NCBI GenBank assembly: GCA_002419585.1
Contig: DIGJ01000014.1
Location: 308,839-372,838, forward strand
Reading direction: 5' to 3'
Length of the DNA: 64,000 nt
DNA from: Lachnoclostridium sp. UBA5725
Lineage (GTDB): Bacteria > Bacillota > Clostridia > Lachnospirales > Lachnospiraceae
Below, one piece after another: positions 25,710-33,218 of this stretch. Every line of letters starts with the position of its first letter. The stretch's first letter is position 1. The notes beneath the pieces were generated by a model. The model was not told where the DNA came from and ran no database searches. It saw nothing but the letters and a program-made list of their open reading frames with translations. A program made the translations under genes and the position numbers.

Positions 25710-28001
25710 TCAAGGTTTTTCCCACACGCCCGCAACAATTACCGTCATGTCATCGGTTGCCACGCAATTGGTTGAACTTAGTGCATCATTTAGAATTGTA
25801 TTCGCTATCTCCCTTGGATTATTACTCGTCATTCCTTCTAGTAAAAATTCAATATATGCTTCTTTTTCATTTCCCGGAAAGCAATCGATTACGCCATCCG
25901 TTACCATAATAATAAATTCTCCATCTTTTATTTTACGCTTATTCCCCTCCATCTTACTGTGTTCAAACATACCTGCAGGTAGCGAAGAAGACATAATGGT
26001 ATCCACTGAATTTTTATGTTTTAGAAAGGTTGCCGCAGCTCCCATTTTTACAAAATTACAGTTTCCATCATAAAGATTTACTATTCCCATATCAATGGTG
26101 GAGAAAGACTGCCCGTCCGACTGTAGTACATAAAGTGAATTAATTAGATGCAATGCGGAGGACTCTTTAAACCCAGCCTCCATAAAGTCTTCAATCAGAT
26201 TAATTACGGATTCACTTTCTGCGTGTGCTCTTTCACCGGATCCCATGCCGTCACATAGAGTCATTACCAGTTCACCGGAATCCAGCTCTAAGAACGAAAA
26301 ATTATCTCCAGAAATATCTTCCCCATTTTTCGTGACTCTAGCCACTCCTGTCAAAACTTTATATTTCGTGTCTTCCCAAAACACTAAGGACTCATATTCG
26401 CTAGGTATTGTATTTTTTAATTGTTCCGAAGGTTTCATCCTTTTTCCAACAACTTGTCCCAATAATAGTGCTACTTCTTTCGAAGTCACACACCTTCCTT
26501 TTTTTACTCTTGCCTGTAAATGTATTTCTAGTCGTCCGCCTTTATTCTCCATTATTACCAAATGTTTCACTTCCACATGATGTGCTCGAAGTTTATTCAG
26601 TATCTGGTCCTCCAGTGAATTTTTCACTTGCTTCATCTCACTGATATCAAACGCAAATTCCTTTACAATTTGTGCCATCTCATCCAGCTGACCTGCAACT
26701 GCTTGTCTGCTTTCCATTAACTTATTGTACCATTTCAGATTCAGTGTCGCGATTTCGAGGCTCTTATTTGTCTCTTTCACAAATGCATCGGCATAGACGC
26801 ATTGTTTTCGAAAGTGCGTTGGTACGTCCTGCATTTTCAAATGCCCATTCTTTTTCGCAACACTAAACATATCTTGTGCATATGCATATGTCATCTCATA
26901 ATTATCCTCCCAGCAATGACTGCAATATACACATTCTTTGCAGAACTTACCGGATATATCCTCAAAAATCCCATTCATATCATCACAGCCTAGAATACTT
27001 TTATTTTCTGTATAGGAAACAAATGACTTTGACAGTTTTTGCATGGAATCGGAGAATTCCCGAAACTTATTTTTTGTCATAAGCTGAAGATTTTGTTTCA
27101 TATAATCTCCATCCTCTTTTTTATCCCAACATACTGGTTCAAGTACTTTTGCTGGAACCAGCCAAAAAAGGCATACTGCTAACAGTAGTGACTCCAAACC
27201 TGAAATTTTCATCAGACTTTCTTCATACAGGTATCCCATAGAAATACCCGTTGTTGCAAATGCAATTCCAGCTCCAAGTTTTCCAATTTCTTGAAACATT
27301 CCACCGCAAATGCCCAAAAGACACAAAATTCCTATGTAGGTAACTGAACTATTACTGTACGATATCGCAATTCCACAAATTGCCCCAGCAACTGCCCCAG
27401 TTCCTGGTCCGTATTTGTACCCTACCATAAGTACAAAAAAGTATGCCATTAGCTTTGGAAAAGAAACGGAATACAATGCCACATTCGGAATACTATATAC
27501 AATTAATCCAATGATCAAAGCCATACTCACCAGTTCTTCATTGCTCATAAGTTCGTGTTTTCGACGATACAAAAAAAAGGCGACTCCCTTTTTCAAAAGA
27601 AAACAAGAAAGGTATACTAAAAGTCCCTCTAAGAACGCCAAAGCTATCTGGCTAAAAAAATCGCGGTAAAGAAACGCTTTTGTAATGGACAACGCCGTTG
27701 TGACTAAAGCTCCAATAACCGCTCGTGTATGATCACTGATTACCTTATGTTCTCGGTCAAAAAGTTGCTCAATGACGGAAAGTGTCAGTAGTACCAGTCC
27801 ATATTTCACTACACTGACCCCGTTCATTGACGTTGCAATACCCAGAAGTAGTGCTGCTGCCAATATTGCTTTGTTACCATCTTGTCCATATGCACACAAA
27901 AAAAATCCAATCCCTATCGGGTTTATCGAAAAAAATGCAGCTCTTCCCATAACAAATGCAAGAAGATCTACCCCTATCATTCTTTTATTCCATTTTTTCA
28001 T
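25710..28001 (-). CDS. spoIIE: Stage II sporulation protein E (SpoIIE phosphatase)
   Basis: About 763 residues from ATG 28001 (a GTG at 28010 overlaps the ribosome site). About ten membrane helices fill residues 10-290; a cytoplasmic regulatory region with a CxxCxxCW-like patch (CKECVYCSHCWED) follows near 350. The C-terminal PP2C-type phosphatase starts at about 560 (DNFSFLELDSGELVMTLCDG, DGMGSGERA, MVTDGVIDCF). In the forespore it dephosphorylates SpoIIAA and so activates sigma F. Sits between divIC/tRNA-Met and tilS, as in other spore-formers. Confidence 0.96.
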   Translation of the reverse strand: MKKWNKRMIGVDLLAFVMGRAAFFSINPIGIGFFLCAYGQDGNKAILAAALLLGIATSMNGVSVVKYGLVLLTLSVIEQLFDREHKVISDHTRAVIGALVTTALSITKAFLYRDFFSQIALAFLEGLLVYLSCFLLKKGVAFFLYRRKHELMSNEELVSMALIIGLIVYSIPNVALYSVSFPKLMAYFFVLMVGYKYGPGTGAVAGAICGIAISYSNSSVTYIGILCLLGICGGMFQEIGKLGAGIAFATTGISMGYLYEESLMKISGLESLLLAVCLFWLVPAKVLEPVCWDKKEDGDYMKQNLQLMTKNKFREFSDSMQKLSKSFVSYTENKSILGCDDMNGIFEDISGKFCKECVYCSHCWEDNYEMTYAYAQDMFSVAKKNGHLKMQDVPTHFRKQCVYADAFVKETNKSLEIATLNLKWYNKLMESRQAVAGQLDEMAQIVKEFAFDISEMKQVKNSLEDQILNKLRAHHVEVKHLVIMENKGGRLEIHLQARVKKGRCVTSKEVALLLGQVVGKRMKPSEQLKNTIPSEYESLVFWEDTKYKVLTGVARVTKNGEDISGDNFSFLELDSGELVMTLCDGMGSGERAHAESESVINLIEDFMEAGFKESSALHLINSLYVLQSDGQSFSTIDMGIVNLYDGNCNFVKMGAAATFLKHKNSVDTIMSSSLPAGMFEHSKMEGNKRKIKDGEFIIMVTDGVIDCFPGNEKEAYIEFLLEGMTSNNPREIANTILNDALSSTNCVATDDMTVIVAGVWEKP

Positions 28002-28113
28002 ATTCCCCACCCTTTCTGCCGTTTCAGATGACCATTATAGCTTTCACCAGCTAGAAACTTTGTCGAAGGATGGTAACATTTTGCATAAATTGATAGACAA
28101 AAAAGACCTATTT

Positions 28114-28167
28114 GTGGCAAGTGGAAAACGATTAGAAAATGTGACAAGTGGAAAATAATCAGAAAAT
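28114..28167 (+). repeat. 27-bp tandem duplication upstream of the marR promoter
   Basis: Two adjacent copies (28114-28140 and 28141-28167) sharing CAAGTGGAAAA and AGAAAATGTG with a few substitutions. They end 4 bases before the marR -35 box. Confidence 0.75.
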
Positions 28168-28171
28168 GTGG

Positions 28172-28200
28172 TTGACAATAGTTTGATATAAAACTATAAT
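28172..28200 (+). promoter_or_regulatory. marR promoter with operator in the spacer
   Basis: -35 TTGACA (28172-28177), 17-bp spacer, -10 TATAAT (28195-28200). The palindrome ATAGTTT-GATATA-AAACTAT (28178-28197) fills the spacer. The -10 ends six bases before the marR ATG, so the transcript may begin at the start codon. Confidence 0.8.
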
Positions 28201-28206
28201 GGCTGT

Positions 28207-28629
28207 ATGAAAACTAGAGATGCGATATCATTAATTTCAAAAATTAGAGAAAAAATGAATAAACTTATCATAAACGAGATGGTTCAAAATGGTGTAGAGG
28301 GTATCGTTACTTCTCACGGCGACATCCTTTATGCGCTTTATTCGAAGAAGAAAATGACGATGGCGGAGATTGCAGAAAAGATTGGCAAAGATAAATCCAC
28401 TGTTACGGCTCTCATCGATAAACTAGTGAAGCTTGAATATGTAACAAAAGAAAGAAATGAGCAGGATTCAAGAGTCATCTATGTCACTTTAACTGCCAAA
28501 GGAAAAGAATTGGAGCCTGTATTCGAAGCAATTTCTGCAAAGATTTTAGATGTTTTTTACCAAGGTATTTCCGAAAAAGAAAAGGAGGATTTAACAATAA
28601 TTTTAAATCGGATTTATTCAAATCTCTAA
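28207..28629 (+). CDS. MarR-family transcriptional regulator
   Basis: 140 residues. Winged helix centred on MTMAEIAEKIGKDKSTVTALIDKL (about 58-81) with the wing RNEQDSRVIYVTLTAKG. No ribosome site precedes the ATG at 28207; the predicted transcription start falls on the ATG itself, suggesting a leaderless message. A later ATG at 28255 would remove the first dimerisation helix. An identical 19-bp operator lies before this gene and before the hydrolase gene downstream, so the protein probably controls both. The cassette interrupts the otherwise minus-strand sporulation block. Confidence 0.92.
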   Translation: MKTRDAISLISKIREKMNKLIINEMVQNGVEGIVTSHGDILYALYSKKKMTMAEIAEKIGKDKSTVTALIDKLVKLEYVTKERNEQDSRVIYVTLTAKGKELEPVFEAISAKILDVFYQGISEKEKEDLTIILNRIYSNL

Positions 28630-28641
28630 TTTTTTACATAG

Positions 28642-28660
28642 ATAGTTTGATATAAAACTA
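28642..28660 (+). promoter_or_regulatory. Second copy of the MarR operator, upstream of the hydrolase
   Basis: ATAGTTTGATATAAAACTA repeats 19 of 20 bases of the palindrome in the marR promoter. It overlaps a TTGATA -35 (28647-28652), with a TAAAAT -10 at 28671-28676, so the hydrolase can be transcribed and repressed separately. Confidence 0.75.
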
Positions 28661-28686
28661 AATGCAATAGTAAAATATTTTCACTC

Positions 28687-28763
28687 AGCAAGTTTGTGCA
28701 TGCGCTGTGCTCGCAAACTTGATATGCATAAAGAGCAGCGCAGAAATGAGGATAGGGATGATT
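28687..28763 (+). repeat. Shared leader block, copy A (hairpin, ribosome site, start codon)
   Basis: 76-bp block aligning without gaps to 48960-48884 on the minus strand. Hairpin arms AAGTTTG/CAAACTT at 28690-28696 and 28714-28720, then TTGATAT, then the identical CAGCGCAGAAATGAGGA and the start ATGATT. If the -10 at 28671 is used, the block is almost exactly the 5' untranslated region. Confidence 0.75.
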
Positions 28764-29591
28764 GATTATACAAAGACGTTACCAACGCACATTGAAAAAT
28801 ATGTCGGGGAAAATGATTTATTCTTAGAGATCTATTTAAATGATAAAAAAGAGCAAAGCAAGAAAAGGCCGCCCCTGCTTTTTGTACATGGTGCTTATAC
28901 GGGAAGCTGGATGTGGAGCAAATTTATTTCCCATTTTGTATCCAATGGGTGGAATTGCTATGTAATGAATTTTAGAAGTCATTATAAAAGCAGAAATATG
29001 GATATGACAAAAATATCGTTTGAAGATTATATGGAAGACTTGAGAGAAATGATCGCTGAGTGCAAAGAGCAACCAATTTTAATTGGCTTTAGTATGGGTG
29101 GAATCCTTAGCCAAAAAATAGCAGAAGAAGTGAATTTGGCTGGTTTGATATTGATTGATGCTACAATATGTAAAGAAGTGTATGACCTCCTTCCTTATGA
29201 GGACTTTGAAGCGTTGGACGAAGCACAGATTGTGGAACCTGCACCAGATCGCGATGAACTTTTTAGCATGGATGAGTCGGCAGAGGATATCGCATTTCAA
29301 AAGAAATATCTATCAATGGAATCCTCAAAGGCAAGGAATTCTTATTTCAATTATAAGAAAAATGGTGGGATTTTTGTAGATAACCGTTTCATCACCTGTA
29401 ATTGCTTGGTAATCACCCAGGTTAACAATGAAGCGGATGAATTAAGAGGAAATGCGGTTGCAGAATATTTTCATGGAGAATATACTGGTTTTTGGGATAC
29501 GACACATACAGGCTTACTGATTGGACAAAGATATAAAGAAGTAGTAGATCGCATATTGGTATGGTTAAATAAATATTATATTAATATCTAG
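28758..29591 (+). CDS. Alpha/beta hydrolase
   Basis: 277 residues from ATG 28758 (MIDYTKTLPTHIEKYV) preceded by GAGGATAGGG; the frame stays open to 28707 through the shared leader block. Oxyanion region FVHGAYTGSWMW (about 39-50), nucleophile elbow GFSMGG near 106-111 (Ser), catalytic-triad His likely in TTHTGLLIG near 255. No signal peptide, so cytoplasmic. It is probably induced with the MarR regulator. Substrate unknown; lysophospholipase, esterase or haloperoxidase-like activity are all possible. Confidence 0.88.
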   Translation: MIDYTKTLPTHIEKYVGENDLFLEIYLNDKKEQSKKRPPLLFVHGAYTGSWMWSKFISHFVSNGWNCYVMNFRSHYKSRNMDMTKISFEDYMEDLREMIAECKEQPILIGFSMGGILSQKIAEEVNLAGLILIDATICKEVYDLLPYEDFEALDEAQIVEPAPDRDELFSMDESAEDIAFQKKYLSMESSKARNSYFNYKKNGGIFVDNRFITCNCLVITQVNNEADELRGNAVAEYFHGEYTGFWDTTHTGLLIGQRYKEVVDRILVWLNKYYINI

Positions 29592-29668
29592 AATTATCTA
29601 TCATTCAAATGAACCAATGATTTCGCATTGCTTCTTTCATAATGCGCTCTTTTCTGGGCGCACAACAT

Positions 29669-29704
29669 AAAAAACCTTGAAAACATAAGTTTACAAGGTT
29701 TTTT
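29669..29704 (-). terminator. Terminator after tRNA-Met
   Basis: 11-bp stem AAAAAACCTTG/CAAGGTTTTTT, symmetrical T-runs, 4 bases downstream of the tRNA. It probably also stops the convergent hydrolase transcript. Confidence 0.93.
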
Positions 29705-29707
29705 AAG

Positions 29708-29781
29708 TAGCGGGAGGGGGATTTGAACCCTCGACACCACGGGTATGAACCGTGTGCTCTAGCCAACTGAGCTATCCCGCC
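29708..29781 (-). tRNA. tRNA-Met (CAU), elongator type
   Basis: 74 nt, acceptor GGCGGGA/TCCCGCT with a G1-U72 wobble, D-arm AGCTCAGTTGGCTAGAGC, anticodon loop TTCATAC (anticodon CAT), T-arm GGGTTCAAATCCC. CCA not encoded. The lack of three G-C pairs under the anticodon loop argues against initiator; the lysidine-modified Ile(CAU) species is a remaining alternative. Sits where B. subtilis also has a tRNA, between divIC and spoIIE. Confidence 0.92.
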
Positions 29782-29797
29782 AAACAAGACGTTTATC

Positions 29798-29826
29798 ATT
29801 ATACCCAGTTAGTGCTAAAAAGTCAA
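29798..29826 (-). promoter_or_regulatory. Promoter of tRNA-Met
   Basis: -35 TTGACT and -10 TATAAT with a 17-bp spacer; the -10 ends about 16 bases before the tRNA 5' end. Confidence 0.85.
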
Positions 29827-29829
29827 TAC

Positions 29830-30138
29830 TTAATTATCTTCTGCTTCAAAAACAATTTCATCTGGATAAGCAAGTCCTAACTTATCCCGGGCTTCTTGCT
29901 CAATGTATTGCTTGGATTGTACGTATACTTTATAGTCTTCAATTTCTTTGGTTCTTTGTTCTTCTGCCTTCTTTGTTTCATTCAGCTCTTCTATTTTTTC
30001 TTTGCACTGTGTTTCTTGTGCAACTAAATCTACCCTTTTGTATCCAACAACGCAACACAAAAGAAGTACGACAAAAGCGACCGCACCAAGATTTAATCTT
30101 CGATTTTTATTTATTCTTCGGTTATTCCTTTTACTCAT
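29830..30138 (-). CDS. divIC: Septum formation initiator, DivIC/FtsB family
   Basis: 102 residues. Basic N-terminus, one membrane helix at about 17-34 (LGAVAFVVLLLCCVVGYK), then a coiled coil at about 40-75 rich in Glu/Lys (KEKIEELNETKKAEEQRTKE) and the family C-terminal DKLGLAYPDEIVF. Bitopic division protein that works with FtsL and DivIB at the septum. Follows yabQ with 9 bases between, in the conserved yabP-yabQ-divIC order. Confidence 0.92.
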   Translation of the reverse strand: MSKRNNRRINKNRRLNLGAVAFVVLLLCCVVGYKRVDLVAQETQCKEKIEELNETKKAEEQRTKEIEDYKVYVQSKQYIEQEARDKLGLAYPDEIVFEAEDN

Positions 30139-30147
30139 GACTTCTCC

Positions 30148-30555
30148 TTACTGCTTCGGACGCATTTTTCTACTTAAGAGCAGTTTAACTTTATTTCGTA
30201 CATTTTTCAATACTTTATGTATTTTTCTTATAAATCTTTTTATTGGAAAGATGACTCTTTTATTTAAAAAATGAACAAATGGATTACTTATGGCATAATG
30301 ATATAAAACCATGCCGGCAAATAAAATCACCATTCCAGGAAAACGAATGGTACCATTGTTGTACTGATATATCATTCGAAACACAAGGCATGCTGCAACA
30401 ATCCAAAAGATAAAATCTTCCATTGCCATCCATAACTTCTTATGCCTTACTATTCTTCGGAAAATTCGAAACACATCATAAATTGCAACCAATGCCATTC
30501 CCCATAAAAAGGAACTCAAATAAAAATGCGCCTCGGAAATAATCATTTCACTCAT
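30148..30555 (-). CDS. yabQ: Spore cortex biosynthesis protein YabQ
   Basis: 135 residues from ATG 30555 with AAGGGG 7 bases upstream (an ATG at 30561 lies too close). Three or four membrane segments; the N-terminal AHFYLSSFLWGMALVAIYDVFRIFRR is typical of the family, and the C-terminus is strongly basic. Sigma E-dependent membrane protein needed for cortex formation. Directly follows yabP. Confidence 0.92.
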   Translation of the reverse strand: MSEMIISEAHFYLSSFLWGMALVAIYDVFRIFRRIVRHKKLWMAMEDFIFWIVAACLVFRMIYQYNNGTIRFPGMVILFAGMVLYHYAISNPFVHFLNKRVIFPIKRFIRKIHKVLKNVRNKVKLLLSRKMRPKQ

Positions 30556-30566
30556 GCACATTCCCC

Positions 30567-30845
30567 TTATCGGAACATTTTCTTTAAGAAAGAATCTCCA
30601 CTATTATTCTTTTTATCAGAATAGCAGAAACTATCAAGCGTACCATCTAAGTCAATCTCACCTTTTTCTAGAGTAAGACGGTTGACATGTAGCTCATCCC
30701 CCTGGATTGTCAAAATTCCCAATTCTGTTTCTAATAAAACTTCCTTCGCATCAAAGGAAATAACATCCAAAACACCTGTTATTGAGCTTCTTCGGCGCGC
30801 ATCAATCATTACTTTATGGTTTAACACCTTTTTACTTTCTTCCAA
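30567..30845 (-). CDS. yabP: Sporulation protein YabP
   Basis: 92 residues from a TTG start (30845) with GGGGAGG 7 bases upstream. HKVMIDARRRSSITGVLDVISFDAKEVLLET followed by GDELHVNRLTLEKGEIDLDG is typical of YabP/YqfC. Made in the mother cell with YabQ during engulfment; precise function unknown. Its ribosome site forms the 3' arm of a terminator-like hairpin after rqcP. Confidence 0.93.
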   Translation of the reverse strand: MEESKKVLNHKVMIDARRRSSITGVLDVISFDAKEVLLETELGILTIQGDELHVNRLTLEKGEIDLDGTLDSFCYSDKKNNSGDSFLKKMFR

Positions 30846-30852
30846 AATAAAA

Positions 30853-30891
30853 CCTCCCCATATCCTGTCTTACAGATATTATATGGGGAGG
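30853..30891 (-). terminator. Terminator-like hairpin that contains the yabP ribosome site
   Basis: On the minus strand CCTCCCCATAT (30863-30853 complement arm at 30891-30881) pairs with ATATGGGGAGG over 11 bp and is followed by TTTTATTTTG. The 3' arm is the yabP Shine-Dalgarno, and the last T's precede its TTG start. Confidence 0.8.
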
Positions 30892-30903
30892 CATAACATT
30901 TCA

Positions 30904-31143
30904 TTACAGATATTTGTAAAGCTCTTTCGCATCATCTTTGCGGACCGTTTCCTGAACGTCTAGTACTTCTACTTTCACTTCTTTATTTCCAAAGCTTATT
31001 TCAATGACGTCTCCACATTTAACATTAAGGGAAGCCTTTGCTACTTTTCCATTGACTAAAATTCTACCTGCATCACAGGCTTCATTTGCAACGGTTCTCC
31101 TTTTAATCAAACGGGATACTTTTAAAAATTTATCAAGTCTCAT
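30904..31143 (-). CDS. rqcP: S4-domain RNA-binding protein RqcP
   Basis: 79 residues; nearly the whole protein is an S4 domain (MRLDKFLKVSRLIKRRTVAN, then GRILVNGKVAKAS and KCGDVIEI). Formerly YabO. RqcP binds the 50S subunit between 23S rRNA and the P-site tRNA during ribosome quality control and alanine tailing (known in B. subtilis). ATG 31143 with AAGGAG upstream. Located between hup and yabP. Confidence 0.93.
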   Translation of the reverse strand: MRLDKFLKVSRLIKRRTVANEACDAGRILVNGKVAKASLNVKCGDVIEISFGNKEVKVEVLDVQETVRKDDAKELYKYL

Positions 31144-31183
31144 GGTAGACTCCTTCCACTTAACTGTTTTTCCGGTTATAAAT

Positions 31184-31415
31184 TATCGGTATACGCGAGG
31201 GGTTTTATAAACCAAGCACAAACTCGAATCGCTTTGCTCTCGAGTTTGCAGGTTTTGAAAGTTCTTTTTTCCAGCCACCCGCCATGCTGCAAACGAGACT
31301 CCGCTTCGCTTCTTCTCGTTCGCGGGCTTCGCCCTATAAAATTCAGCAGAAGATGTTGTTCGTGCAAGCACGCAACATCTTCCGCCGAATTTTGCATGGC
31401 TCATTGCCATCGCGA
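31184..31415 (-). repeat. GC-rich, multi-hairpin intergenic element between hup and rqcP
   Basis: About 230 bases visibly richer in G+C than the flanks. Minus-strand hairpins: GAAGATGTTG/CAACATCTTC (with extended AAAATTC/GAATTTT arms), GAGTCTCG-type arms around GAACGAGAAGAAGCGAAGC, and CAAACTCGA/TCGAGTTTG. Open frames up to 75 codons cross it, but they lack ribosome sites and family features. Fills most of the 31144-31466 gap. Confidence 0.6.
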
Positions 31416-31422
31416 ATATTTA

Positions 31423-31447
31423 AAAGGCTACTCATTGAGTAGCCTTT
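31423..31447 (-). terminator. Terminator of the HU gene
   Basis: 11-bp stem AAAGGCTACTC/GAGTAGCCTTT with a 3-base loop, followed on the minus strand by TTTTAAATATT. Confidence 0.85.
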
Positions 31448-31466
31448 AAGTAAGTCAAATTAATGA

Positions 31467-31739
31467 TTAGTTCATAGCATCTTTCAATGCTTTACCAGCT
31501 TTGAATTTTGGAGCTTTAGATGCTGCAATTTTCATAGTTTTACCGGTCTGAGGATTTCTACCTTCTCTAGCTGCTCTTTTCGATACTTCGAAAGTACCAA
31601 AGCCAACTAACTGGATTTTTTCACCTTTCTTTAATTCATCTGTTACAACATCGATGAACGCTTTTAAAGCTTTTTCTGAATCTTTCTTTGATAACTCGGT
31701 TTTTTCTGCAATTGCTGCAACTAATTCTGCTTTGTTCAT
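31467..31739 (-). CDS. hup: HU-family DNA-binding protein
   Basis: 90 residues, the standard HU size. MNKAELVAAIAEKTELSKKDSEKALKAF start, the GEKIQLVGFGTFEV strand and the DNA-clasping arm RAAREGRNPQTGKTMKI are all present. Histone-like dimer that bends and compacts DNA. ATG with GGAGGAG upstream; between mazG and rqcP. Confidence 0.97.
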   Translation of the reverse strand: MNKAELVAAIAEKTELSKKDSEKALKAFIDVVTDELKKGEKIQLVGFGTFEVSKRAAREGRNPQTGKTMKIAASKAPKFKAGKALKDAMN

Positions 31740-31796
31740 GGATTTGACTCCTCCTCTGAATATTTTAATTTTATGTATCGAAATATCTAATTCCGA

Positions 31797-32567
31797 TTAC
31801 TTTATGCGCTTCCATAAATCATTCATTTCATCTATGGTTAAATCGCTCAAGGCTTGATGTTTGCTAGATGCAAGACGTTCAACTCCTACAAATCTATTTA
31901 TAAACTTATTAGTGGCATTTGTCAAGGAATTTTCAGCATTTAATTGTAAAAATCTAGATAAATTAACCACTGAAAACATCAAATCACCATACTCTTCTTC
32001 AATATCACAAATTTCGCCTGTTTTTCTGGCATCCGAAAGCTCTAAAATCTCTTCATATACCTTACTTAGTGCCTCTTCATAAGTTGCAAAATCAAAGCCT
32101 ACTTTGGCTGCTTTTTTCTGCACTTTTTGTGCTCTGATATTTGCTGGTAATGCATTTGCGATTCGTTGCATTCCTTCTGATACGGTGGTTTCTTTGTGTT
32201 CTTGTTTTTTGATGTCTTCCCAGTTACGCAATACATGCTCAGAATCTTCTACCAACGTATCGGAAAACACGTGCGGATGCCTGCGAATCATCTTGGTTGT
32301 CACCTCACTGATTACATCCTCCAATGTAAATTCATTTTGCTCTTGTGCGATCACCGAATGCATGACTACCTGTAATAAAACATCTCCTAGTTCTTCTTTG
32401 AGATTTGACATATCTTTATTATTTATGCTCTCTACAACTTCATATGCTTCTTCTAACATAGCATCCTTTAATGTTTCGTGGGTTTGTTCTTTATCCCACG
32501 GGCACCCATCCGGTGCCCGGAGTTTTCTAATAATTTCTACAAATTCATCTAATGTATACGTTTCCAA
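31797..32567 (-). CDS. mazG: Nucleoside triphosphate pyrophosphohydrolase MazG
   Basis: 256 residues with two MazG domains. First: LRAPDGCPWDKEQTHETL, EEAYEVVESI and EELGDVLLQVVMHS (metal-binding EExxE/ExxD pattern). Second: KVGFDFATYEEALSKVYEEI and EEYGDLMFSVVNLSRF. Hydrolyses NTPs to NMP plus pyrophosphate, cleaning the pool of aberrant nucleotides. The B. subtilis counterpart is YabN, though that protein carries an extra methylase domain absent here. Between spoVT and hup. Confidence 0.94.
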   Translation of the reverse strand: METYTLDEFVEIIRKLRAPDGCPWDKEQTHETLKDAMLEEAYEVVESINNKDMSNLKEELGDVLLQVVMHSVIAQEQNEFTLEDVISEVTTKMIRRHPHVFSDTLVEDSEHVLRNWEDIKKQEHKETTVSEGMQRIANALPANIRAQKVQKKAAKVGFDFATYEEALSKVYEEILELSDARKTGEICDIEEEYGDLMFSVVNLSRFLQLNAENSLTNATNKFINRFVGVERLASSKHQALSDLTIDEMNDLWKRIK

Positions 32568-32583
32568 CTTATTTCCCCTTTTC

Positions 32584-33126
32584 CTATTGCTCCATTTGTC
32601 TTGCTAAAAATCCTGCTGCTGAAGCTGCAACCTTATCTTCTACTTCGCCAAATTCCTTCTTGTTATCCTTCGCAAGTATGATAACGGCTCCAATGGAATC
32701 TCCTTCACAGATAATCGGCCAAATCACCTGATAGGCTGCTTTTTCATCCTCGTCCGTAATTTTACAATAATTAGAACTACCTTCTTGTGCAAGAATTGGT
32801 TTACGTTCGTTCATAACCTCTTCCAGTTCCTTACTGATTGACTTCATGATTAGATCTTTCCGACCTCCTGATACTGCAATGAAAGCGTCCCGATCTGCAA
32901 TACATACAATCTGTCCCAAGGTCTGTGCTAATGATTCTGCATAGTGCTTTGCAAATTGGCTCAGTTCACCAATCGGAGAATATTTCTTTAAAATAATTTC
33001 TCCTTCTCTATCTGTAAATATTTCAAGTGGATCTCCTTCTCGGATTCGTAATGTTCTACGAATTTCTTTTGGCACCACTACTCTTCCAAGGTCATCTATT
33101 CTTCTTACAATGCCAGTTGCTTTCAT
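32584..33126 (-). CDS. spoVT: Stage V sporulation protein T
   Basis: 180 residues from ATG 33126 with GGAGG upstream; the frame extends 23 codons further without a ribosome site. N-terminal AbrB swapped-hairpin domain (MKATGIVRRIDDLGRVVVPK, IRRTLRIREGDPLEIF) and C-terminal GAF-like domain (residues about 55-178). Forespore regulator of sigma G genes; length matches the B. subtilis protein (178). Confidence 0.97.
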   Translation of the reverse strand: MKATGIVRRIDDLGRVVVPKEIRRTLRIREGDPLEIFTDREGEIILKKYSPIGELSQFAKHYAESLAQTLGQIVCIADRDAFIAVSGGRKDLIMKSISKELEEVMNERKPILAQEGSSNYCKITDEDEKAAYQVIWPIICEGDSIGAVIILAKDNKKEFGEVEDKVAASAAGFLARQMEQ

Positions 33127-33218
33127 AAAAATTCCTCCATCTAACGTAATATTGACTATGTTAATATTGTTTGCCAAATAGAGGAATTTATTCATAAGTA
33201 TCTTGAATATTTAAAAAA

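Noticed and set aside
29605..29799. 64-codon minus-strand open frame
   Set aside because: It runs through the terminator and tRNA-Met; its sequence is the translation of the tRNA.
31183..31410. Overlapping 60-76-codon open frames on both strands between hup and rqcP
   Set aside because: No ribosome site, frames exist on both strands over a hairpin-rich GC-rich block, and the peptides show no family features; treated as a non-coding repeat.
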